From NCBI GenBank assembly GCA_049509915.1, contig JBEKZL010000232.1, positions 1 through 11,732 on the forward strand: a stretch of 11,732 nucleotides of DNA, given 5' to 3'. Position 1 is the stretch's first letter. Every line of letters begins with the position of its first letter. Shown piece after piece: positions 1 through 6,392 of this stretch. A program made the translations under genes and the position numbers. This stretch comes from JBEKYD01 sp049509915. GTDB taxonomy: Bacteria; Acidobacteriota; Terriglobia; Bryobacterales; Bryobacteraceae. The notes under the pieces are model-generated. The model did not search any database. It had not been told where the DNA came from and saw only the letters and a list, made by a program, of their open reading frames with translations.

Positions 1-497
1 GACGGCTTGATCCTCGGACGGTCGTCGAGATTGGTACGTCGATGGGCGGCACCCTGTACCTCTGGACTCGTGTCGCGCGCCCCGACGCAGTCATCGTCAG
101 CATCGACCTGCCCGGCGGGCGATTCGGCGGCGGTTATTCGCCCCTGCGTACTCCTATTTATCGGCGTTTTGCGCGCGACCGTCAAAAGCTGCACCTGATG
201 AGAGCCGACTCACATGAGAACTCGACGCTCGAACACGTCAAGTGGCTGCTTGGCGGAGGGCCCATTGACTTCTTGTTTATCGATGGCGACCACACCTACG
301 AAGGGGTAAAGAGCGACTGGGAGATGTATGCGCCGCTTGTCCGGCCAGGCGGATTGGTCGCGTTTCACGACGTGGCCGGAGATTATGAAACCACCCAGGT
401 GAAAAAATTCTGGGACGAGATCAAGGCGGACCATCGGCACCGTGAATACATGGTTCATCCACGAGGACAGTACGGAATCGGTGTTCTTTTTAAATGA
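1..497 (+). CDS. Class I SAM-dependent methyltransferase, 5'-truncated by window edge
   Basis: The reading frame is open from base 3 to the TGA at 495-497, giving 164 visible residues; the true start lies outside the window. The first visible residues hold SAM motif I (VVEIGTSMGGTLY), where the glycine-rich loop follows the first strand. It is followed by an acidic strand-2 end (SIDLPGG) and then by FLFIDGDHTYEGVKSDWE and RPGGLVAFHDV, the strand-4/5 block typical of Methyltransf_24 and CmcI-like (cephalosporin hydroxylase family) proteins. Family knowledge says these are cytoplasmic SAM-binding enzymes, often found in glycan or secondary-metabolite clusters. The substrate cannot be read from the sequence. 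The neighbouring membrane glycosyltransferase makes O-methylation of a surface sugar a reasonable guess. An ATG at 494 overlaps this stop codon as ATGA. The fold is secure; the reaction is not. Confidence 0.85.
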   Translation, partial: RLDPRTVVEIGTSMGGTLYLWTRVARPDAVIVSIDLPGGRFGGGYSPLRTPIYRRFARDRQKLHLMRADSHENSTLEHVKWLLGGGPIDFLFIDGDHTYEGVKSDWEMYAPLVRPGGLVAFHDVAGDYETTQVKKFWDEIKADHRHREYMVHPRGQYGIGVLFK

Positions 498-506
498 CTC
501 TTCCAC

Positions 507-522
507 CCCGGCTCACGCCGGG
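507..522 (+). terminator. GC-rich stem-loop just after the methyltransferase stop
   Basis: CCCGGC (507-512) and GCCGGG (517-522) form a perfect 6-bp stem with a TCAC tetraloop, starting 10 bases after the methyltransferase TGA. No T-run follows, so it is not a canonical intrinsic terminator. It may be an attenuator, an mRNA-end stabiliser or chance in G+C-rich DNA. Its place supports reading 498-649 as intergenic rather than as the N-terminus of the next protein. Confidence 0.35.
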
Positions 523-649
523 AGACCGGCAGCTCCGCTGCACCCCCGTCGCCTTCGATGCAGCAGTCGGTGTGGACTTTCGAATATCGGCTCCCGCGCA
601 GCGGAAAGTGTGCGAGAATTGCAGGTCGGGCCCCGCTCTCAGCTCACCC

Positions 650-2338
650 ATGCCTCGGCTTGACAATACCGCCCGCCTTCGCAGCTCGGCCACTGTGCTC
701 CTCGCGTTCTACGCCCTGGGGATCGCCCTTCAGACGTGGAACGGCGCCTGGTCCAGCGAGTTCGGCCGCTATCAGGATGAGGGGATGCATTATGTCACCG
801 GCCTCATGGTTCGGGATTTCCTCGCTACCCCCTCCGCCTGGCTGCATCCCATGCCCTTCGCCAAGGCTTATTACGCTCACTTCCCCAAGGTCGGCCTTGG
901 CAACTGGCCTCCCGCCTTTCCGCTCTTCCAAGCGCTCTGGAGCCTGCCCTTTGGAGTCTCGCGCCCGGTCATGCTGCTCGAGGTGCAGCTGTTCGTCGCC
1001 CTGACCGCGCTCTTGGTCTACCGCGAGACCCTGCCCCGGCTTGGGAGCGGCTTCGCCGGATTGGCTGGCGCGATGTTGGTGGCTTCTCCGCTCACGCAGT
1101 ACGTCACCTCCATGGTCATGGCGGAAGCTCTCCTGGGTCTTTTGAGCTTCTTGAGCGTGCTGGCCTGGATCCGCTTCCAGCAGTCCCAAACCGCTCGCGG
1201 CGTAATACTGTTCTCCGCGTGCACGGTGATCGCCATCCTCACCAAGGGCGATGCCTGGGTGGTCCCCATGGTGGCTGCCGCGGCCATCCTGATGGGCCAC
1301 TGGCGGCTTCTGTCCAGGCGCTCTTTCTGGCTCGGCGCGTTTGTTATCGCCGGAGTCTGCCTGCCTTACACATGGATCACCATGCGTATCGTGCGGCAGG
1401 GCTGGAACCAGGTCACCGTGCCCGGACCCGCTTCCCTCCTCGCTTCATTGCGCCTCCACACCGGATTCGTCGTCGGCATTCTCGGGCTGCCCCTCTCTTT
1501 GATCGCCCTGATGGGCGTTATCGTCCGTGTGCTGATCCCCGCCGTCCATCGCCGCCCCGTCGAAGCGTTCTGGCTGGTAATGGCGATCTACGCGGCCGCC
1601 ATCGTCGCCTTCCATGTCGCGGTGCCCACCAGCATTGAACCCCGCAAGGTTTACCAGATCGCTCCCCTGATGTGTCTGTTCGCGGTTGCCGGCCTCGAAG
1701 CCTTGGCCGCAATCTTCGCACACGGCGCCGGCGGGGTGGGCCCGCTCCGATGGCGCGCCGCCTTCGCGGTCGCCGGTGCGCTTTTCTTCGCCCTCACCGG
1801 CTTCCACCATATCCCGCCATTCACTCCCGGTTTTTCTCCGGCTATCCGCGCGCTCCTGGCCCGGCCCGATACCGCCGGCGAGGCCGTCCTGATTTCCTCC
1901 AATCCCATTTACGAGGACGCCGAAGCCGCCCTCATTTCCGAGTGGGCCGAGCGCCGCCGCGATGCGGGAACCTACCTGCTCCGCGGCAGTAAATTCCTTT
2001 CCCGGCCGGACGGCACCGCCCAGGACCCTACCGGTTTTACCACCTTTGTCTCGACCGCTCCAGCCCTCGAGGCCCGCCTCGCCGCCGTGCCTGTCGCCTA
2101 CGTCCTGCTTGACACCGTCCCCGCCGCTCACCCATACCCACACCATGGCCTCTTGCGCGCTACGCTATCCGCCGATAGCAGACTCTGGGAGCGCATCTAT
2201 CGCACCCGACAGTCCGCCCTCGGAATTCCTCACGAGATCGAAATCTATCGCTTCCGCAGGGACATCACCGGCGTGCCCGTCCGCTTTGACGTGGATCTCA
2301 GCAATAAGATTGGCCAAACCGTCGACGTCGGGAGGTAG
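650..2338 (+). CDS. PMT/ArnT-like (GT39-type, GT-C fold) integral membrane glycosyltransferase
   Basis: From the ATG at 650 the protein has 562 residues. About ten hydrophobic segments are visible, at roughly 12-30, 105-124, 134-152, 157-175, 184-216, 225-243, 271-294, 305-325, 335-357 and 369-386. A soluble C-terminal part follows, from about 395 to 562. The first periplasmic loop carries YQDEGMHY, matching the catalytic acidic Asp-Glu position of GT-C enzymes. YYAHFPKVGLGNWPPAF near 74-90 is a typical PMT/ArnT loop, and EPRKVYQIAPL near 330-340 matches the conserved late loop. Such enzymes move a sugar from a polyprenyl-phosphate donor to a protein, lipid or glycan outside the membrane. Donor and acceptor here are unknown. 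Start: the frame also opens at ATG 494, overlapping the previous stop, but those 52 extra residues look non-membrane and unconserved and would span the hairpin at 507-522. I therefore prefer 650, although it has no clear Shine-Dalgarno. It ends in TAG and converges on the minus-strand operon. Confidence 0.85.
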   Translation: MPRLDNTARLRSSATVLLAFYALGIALQTWNGAWSSEFGRYQDEGMHYVTGLMVRDFLATPSAWLHPMPFAKAYYAHFPKVGLGNWPPAFPLFQALWSLPFGVSRPVMLLEVQLFVALTALLVYRETLPRLGSGFAGLAGAMLVASPLTQYVTSMVMAEALLGLLSFLSVLAWIRFQQSQTARGVILFSACTVIAILTKGDAWVVPMVAAAAILMGHWRLLSRRSFWLGAFVIAGVCLPYTWITMRIVRQGWNQVTVPGPASLLASLRLHTGFVVGILGLPLSLIALMGVIVRVLIPAVHRRPVEAFWLVMAIYAAAIVAFHVAVPTSIEPRKVYQIAPLMCLFAVAGLEALAAIFAHGAGGVGPLRWRAAFAVAGALFFALTGFHHIPPFTPGFSPAIRALLARPDTAGEAVLISSNPIYEDAEAALISEWAERRRDAGTYLLRGSKFLSRPDGTAQDPTGFTTFVSTAPALEARLAAVPVAYVLLDTVPAAHPYPHHGLLRATLSADSRLWERIYRTRQSALGIPHEIEIYRFRRDITGVPVRFDVDLSNKIGQTVDVGR

Positions 2339-2429
2339 CCCTGCCGCTGCGGCCTTGTCCTGGCCGGCCCTTGGCTGATTACGGGACGGCGCAAGGCGCA
2401 AGTTTATCCTGTCCCCGGGTGGACCCGCC
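2339..2429. other. Short convergent intergenic spacer
   Basis: This 91-bp gap lies between the 3' ends of two converging genes. A weak stem is visible (CGGCC at 2350-2354 with GGCCG at 2362-2366), as is a tandem 7-mer GGCGCAA at 2388-2394 and 2395-2401. Neither stem nor repeat has a T-run, so I do not call a firm terminator for either gene. Confidence 0.4.
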
Positions 2430-5400
2430 TCAGGGCACCGCGTTCGCTTCCACGTCGCCCCAGTTGGTCCACGTGGTGCCGTTGGGGGAAACCTGGATCT
2501 GCCAATACACGAGGTTCGGCGCCATCGCCGGCACTGCGATGGTGCAACCTGCAGAGCAAGGAGTCGCCGTTGTGCCGGTTTCGCCGTCGAACGAGTAGGG
2601 TGAACCGCTTGCGGTGGACGTGTTGCAGGCTTCCGCACGCCCGCTGCAATAGAAGTTGGCCGGCGTTCCCTGCGAGAATCGCGAATATCCGAACTGGACG
2701 CGGGCGTATGCTCCGGCACCTGATGGCACCTGGACCGTAATCCCGCCGCCCACCGTGCGGTTCTGAGTGTCTTCCAGCCAGGTCGGCAATTGGGCGATCC
2801 AAGCCGTGTTTCCGAACGGAGTGCTCGGCCCGCTGGGCGGGATATAGGCCTGTGCCCTGGAGATCGGAAAGGCCTCGGTGAAAGGGCCAGGTTGCCCCGG
2901 CCCACCGAAACCGTAGGTGAGGAGCCGAGACCGAGCGCCCTGGACCTCTTGCCGGTCCCATGCGGCCTGGCGGAAAGCGCCCACCCCTGGCCATCCAAGT
3001 TCGACGCAGGGCGAGTTATACACCTGCTGTTCCGACGTGCAGCTTCCCTGATCGAACATCCAGGGAACGTTGACGTACACCTGCCCCACCGTCGATGCTG
3101 AATAGCATTCATCCGCGTTGTAGACGAAGCACATCCCGTAGGAAGTCGCCGCAAGCGTGGTCGCGCTCGATGGCCCGCTCACGTCGAGCATATTGTTCCG
3201 GCCAGCCCAGCCGATCATCGGAAATTGTTTGTACTGCGTCTGCGTCGGAGCCGTGCCTGTATCGGCTTGATTGATGGTTTCGACCAGATAGATATTGCCG
3301 CTCTCGTGCGTGATCGTCCGCGCGGAGAGCTGACCGCTGCTGTAGCCATTAGCAAGGAAGTTGCTGTCCAGAATCCACGGCGCATTGCCTGGAGCGGCGG
3401 GATAGGATTGGAGCGCGCCGTTCCCAATGGGCTCTCTCACACCCGCGAACGTCGGCGCGGCGACCGGCTGAATCGTGGGCGGTGGGGGAAGGCTGAAGAG
3501 AGTAGCCAGCGGCCCCTGAACCGTGGTTGCCAGAGGACTCGCCCAGACAGAGTTACCGGAAGTCTCGCCCGGAAGCAGATCACCGTGCCCCTGCAACCCC
3601 CGCCCGACCTCCTGAAGGCTCTGTCCCGATTGAGTGAGCCCGGTGATAACAAACTCCCCACTATTGCATCCATTCAGATATGGCGGAACGGCTAACGCCT
3701 TCAACCCTGTCGCGTGCTGCATTTGCCACGCCGCATCGATGTTGGTGTTGCCAGGCCGATTGACCGGATCGTTGTACCCGCAGTAGTCCCACATCGCATT
3801 GCGTTGCGCGATCATGGTGGTGCCGCTCAGCGATACCACCCGGAAGTGTTCGTCATCCCCCGGATCGCCACTGCCATCCCCGTTCGTATCCCAGACGAAA
3901 TCGTCACCGACTTGTATGGGGAACGGCTGCGAGTAGCTCGCATTCCATGGGCAATTCCTCGTTTCCGCCGAATTCGGATACAGGTTGCACCAGCCCCCGC
4001 TCGGGATCTCAAACGTCACGCACTGGTTTCCAGCCGCCCCCATGGAGACGTAGGGGTTGCCGCTCGGACAGGCCGCATCGTAGGTCTCGTAACCGGAACA
4101 CGCTCCCCCGGTTCCCGTGCAGGTGGTGCCGGAACAGGAGATCGGCCAGTCGAGACAAGTGTTGGAACTCCAGGACCCGCCGCGCGAAATGGCGGTCGGA
4201 GTGAATTCAAATGGTCCCCCGTAGACAAGAGAACTGTTGGCCCCGTAAAGAATGTCGTTCGTTACGATCGCGGTCGGCGCGGGAGTGATGGCCGGATAAG
4301 CGGTGAGGTTATGCAGGCCGCCGAACCGCATTGCACCGTTGGTTCCCGTGCCGTCCATCGTATGGATCATATCGCGAAGGGTGGCGGGGGTGGTCGTCAG
4401 ATCCATGATGCCGATCCAGGAAGCATAATTCTGGCTGTTGCCTGAGTACTCGTTCTGGAAGTAAGCTCCGGTCCCGGCCACGCCGCTCAGCGAGAACCCG
4501 GTTCCGTAGAAAGACGAATTGTACCCGAAGTTTGCTACTGCCTGACTTACAGGCGTGCTCGTGGACGGAGTCAACGTACTCCAAGTGAAGTTATCGCTCG
4601 GAGGCACACGGAGGAATCCAGCCCCGGCATTGGTTGGGTCGAGAGTATAACCCCATGCGTTCAGCGCCTCAGAACCGTTTCCGGTATAGACTAGTTTGTA
4701 CAGTTCATAGATGCCTCCGTTGGCGTAGGTATTGAAGTATTCATAGCGCGTGTAAGCGTCTGTAGATGGATAGAATTGAAGCCAATTGAACCCCGCGCTT
4801 TGATTGAGATTAAAATTCGGGACGTCCGCCGCAGCGAATCCGGCCCCAGCAAAGTATGAGTAAGCCGGCCTCTGGGGAGCCCATAGGTTTCGCGCAATGC
4901 CGTTCGCGTCTACGGTCCAGAGGAACGCGCTGCCATACGCACCGCTTTGAATCGTGCATAGCCGTGTCTGCACGCCCGCGCCACCAAGCGCGAACGTTTG
5001 TGGATTGCACGATGGGCCACCGGGGCCGTTTTGCGCGGGCTGCTCCGATCCTGCCTGCTTGTATTGCATCCCAACGGTAAGCGTACCGGCGGTCACGTTC
5101 GGTGTAAGACGGATACCGTAACCTAGGACAACATAGGCGACATTCGTAAGTCCGGTCACCACCTCGACAGTGTGAATCTGATAGGCATTGTCTCCCGTCG
5201 TCGGAGCCGTCGTGCAGAGGTTGTTCGCACAGGTCGGAGAGCTCCCTGCCACATAGATCTTGTTGCCGCCATTATTGAGGATTGCCAAGTTGAATGCGCA
5301 GCCACCATTGCCCTGGTAACCGCTGCTGACAGTCAACACGCCAGAGGCAGCGGAGAGCGTACAGGCGCTTTGGGTCGGCTGATTCTCCTGGCCGATCATG

Positions 5401-6380
5401 ACGTTTGATCCCCAGCCGGAAAACAGCGCGCTTGGAAAGGAGGAAGGCCACGGATAGTCGGGGTCGGTGGTCGAGGACGAAGACACATGGCCGAAGGTGC
5501 CCGTAAAGCCAGACAGGGCCACAGGTGTTCCCTGACACCCGGTGGTCGGATTTGTAAAGAGACAGACCGTCGCGTTGGCCGATCCGCCGCTCGAAAGAGA
5601 TCCCCACGGAACAACGGCGAAATCGTTTGTCATCGTCCAGGAAGGATCCCATGGATTATGGTTCTCCGTAAGCGCCGGATATAGATCAATCGGGCCGGCG
5701 CCGACTCCGGCGCTTGCGGTCGAAGTGGCACCGTTTAGAATACTTGCCGGATTTGTCCAGCCGGAACCGCCAGCCCAATAGCTGAACGATGCACATATTC
5801 CCCACGCGATACAAGATGTCGAACCATAAGGGAGGTAGTTTTGGCCCGGATACCGGGTCGTGAAATCGTTAGCATTATTGACGGCGTTCATCTTCAGCCC
5901 GGTCATCGGGTCGATGTACTGCGTTCCCTTGGCATCCAGGACGTTCGCAAGCGTATAGGGCCATGCTCGATTACCCCACTTCGCGGAATTGAATGGCACC
6001 GGCCATGCCGTCCCCGTCCCGTTCGATGGTGCCGCCGTTGTGAAACTTGTCGCCGCCGTCCCGCAGCCACTCACCGACACATAGTAGGTGGTTTCCTCCG
6101 CCAACGCCCGATCGTCGTTCATGTGACCGATTGTTACCACCCGTGTTCCGTCCTCCCATGTCATCGTGTCCGCACGGCTCGTGTCGGTGGACGAGCCGGC
6201 GTATTCGGCTCCATTGAAATCGGGGATTGTCGGGCCGCCAGGCGTGGTGCTTACGCCGATCGTGCAAGCACCGGAGTAGCCCCGCTCTTGAAGGATCGCC
6301 TGAGTCTGGGTTACACCCGTCACGGTGAGCGTCTGGCAGACAGCAACCACCGGGAGCAGAAATAAGAAAAGTTTTCGCAT
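2430..6380 (-). CDS. Very large secreted Cys-rich beta-rich protein with N-terminal Fn3-like domain, function unknown
   Basis: The protein has 1316 residues in one uninterrupted frame and ends in TGA. It begins with a signal peptide, MRKLFLFLLPVVAVCQ. Cys15 sits at the cleavage region, but VAVC is a poor lipobox because -1 is Val, so a soluble secreted form is more likely. Residues 17-116 look like one fibronectin-III/Ig-like domain, closing with EETTYYVSVSGCGTAATSFT. The rest is rich in Gly, Ser, Thr, Asn and aromatics with low Lys, as in extracellular beta-structures. There are 31 Cys in all, eight of them clustered between 742 and 810. DTNGDGSGDPGDDE (831-844) resembles a calcium-binding loop of dockerin or thrombospondin type-3 repeats. 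The C-terminal module (about 1210-1316) has C-x6-C and C-x3-C pairs (1245/1252, 1275/1279). I recall similar N- and C-terminal modules in large hypothetical proteins of Acidobacteria. No catalytic motif is recognisable. The start is supported by a ribosome binding site at 6388-6392. It is the second gene of the operon. Confidence 0.85.
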   Translation of the reverse strand: MRKLFLFLLPVVAVCQTLTVTGVTQTQAILQERGYSGACTIGVSTTPGGPTIPDFNGAEYAGSSTDTSRADTMTWEDGTRVVTIGHMNDDRALAEETTYYVSVSGCGTAATSFTTAAPSNGTGTAWPVPFNSAKWGNRAWPYTLANVLDAKGTQYIDPMTGLKMNAVNNANDFTTRYPGQNYLPYGSTSCIAWGICASFSYWAGGSGWTNPASILNGATSTASAGVGAGPIDLYPALTENHNPWDPSWTMTNDFAVVPWGSLSSGGSANATVCLFTNPTTGCQGTPVALSGFTGTFGHVSSSSTTDPDYPWPSSFPSALFSGWGSNVMIGQENQPTQSACTLSAASGVLTVSSGYQGNGGCAFNLAILNNGGNKIYVAGSSPTCANNLCTTAPTTGDNAYQIHTVEVVTGLTNVAYVVLGYGIRLTPNVTAGTLTVGMQYKQAGSEQPAQNGPGGPSCNPQTFALGGAGVQTRLCTIQSGAYGSAFLWTVDANGIARNLWAPQRPAYSYFAGAGFAAADVPNFNLNQSAGFNWLQFYPSTDAYTRYEYFNTYANGGIYELYKLVYTGNGSEALNAWGYTLDPTNAGAGFLRVPPSDNFTWSTLTPSTSTPVSQAVANFGYNSSFYGTGFSLSGVAGTGAYFQNEYSGNSQNYASWIGIMDLTTTPATLRDMIHTMDGTGTNGAMRFGGLHNLTAYPAITPAPTAIVTNDILYGANSSLVYGGPFEFTPTAISRGGSWSSNTCLDWPISCSGTTCTGTGGACSGYETYDAACPSGNPYVSMGAAGNQCVTFEIPSGGWCNLYPNSAETRNCPWNASYSQPFPIQVGDDFVWDTNGDGSGDPGDDEHFRVVSLSGTTMIAQRNAMWDYCGYNDPVNRPGNTNIDAAWQMQHATGLKALAVPPYLNGCNSGEFVITGLTQSGQSLQEVGRGLQGHGDLLPGETSGNSVWASPLATTVQGPLATLFSLPPPPTIQPVAAPTFAGVREPIGNGALQSYPAAPGNAPWILDSNFLANGYSSGQLSARTITHESGNIYLVETINQADTGTAPTQTQYKQFPMIGWAGRNNMLDVSGPSSATTLAATSYGMCFVYNADECYSASTVGQVYVNVPWMFDQGSCTSEQQVYNSPCVELGWPGVGAFRQAAWDRQEVQGARSRLLTYGFGGPGQPGPFTEAFPISRAQAYIPPSGPSTPFGNTAWIAQLPTWLEDTQNRTVGGGITVQVPSGAGAYARVQFGYSRFSQGTPANFYCSGRAEACNTSTASGSPYSFDGETGTTATPCSAGCTIAVPAMAPNLVYWQIQVSPNGTTWTNWGDVEANAVP

Positions 6381-6387
6381 GAAGATG

Positions 6388-6392
6388 CTCTC
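6388..6392 (-). promoter_or_regulatory. Ribosome binding site for the 1316-residue protein
   Basis: Read on the minus strand, GAGAG lies 7 bases before the ATG at 6380 and directly after the TAA (6395-6393) of the upstream gene. It fixes the start and implies translation from the same mRNA as the upstream gene. Confidence 0.6.

Noticed and set aside
2350..2366. Terminator hairpin between the converging genes
   Set aside because: The stem is only 5 bp with a 7-base loop and no T-run on either strand.
2165..3154. 329-codon minus-strand frame across the convergent 3' ends
   Set aside because: It overlaps the GT39-like gene on the opposite strand and the giant secreted gene in another frame. 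Arg/Pro-rich translation without motifs marks it as a shadow.
2430..6380. Lipoprotein call from Cys15 near the signal-peptide end
   Set aside because: The sequence before the Cys is VAV, with Val at -1 instead of Gly, Ala or Ser, so the lipobox is not convincing.
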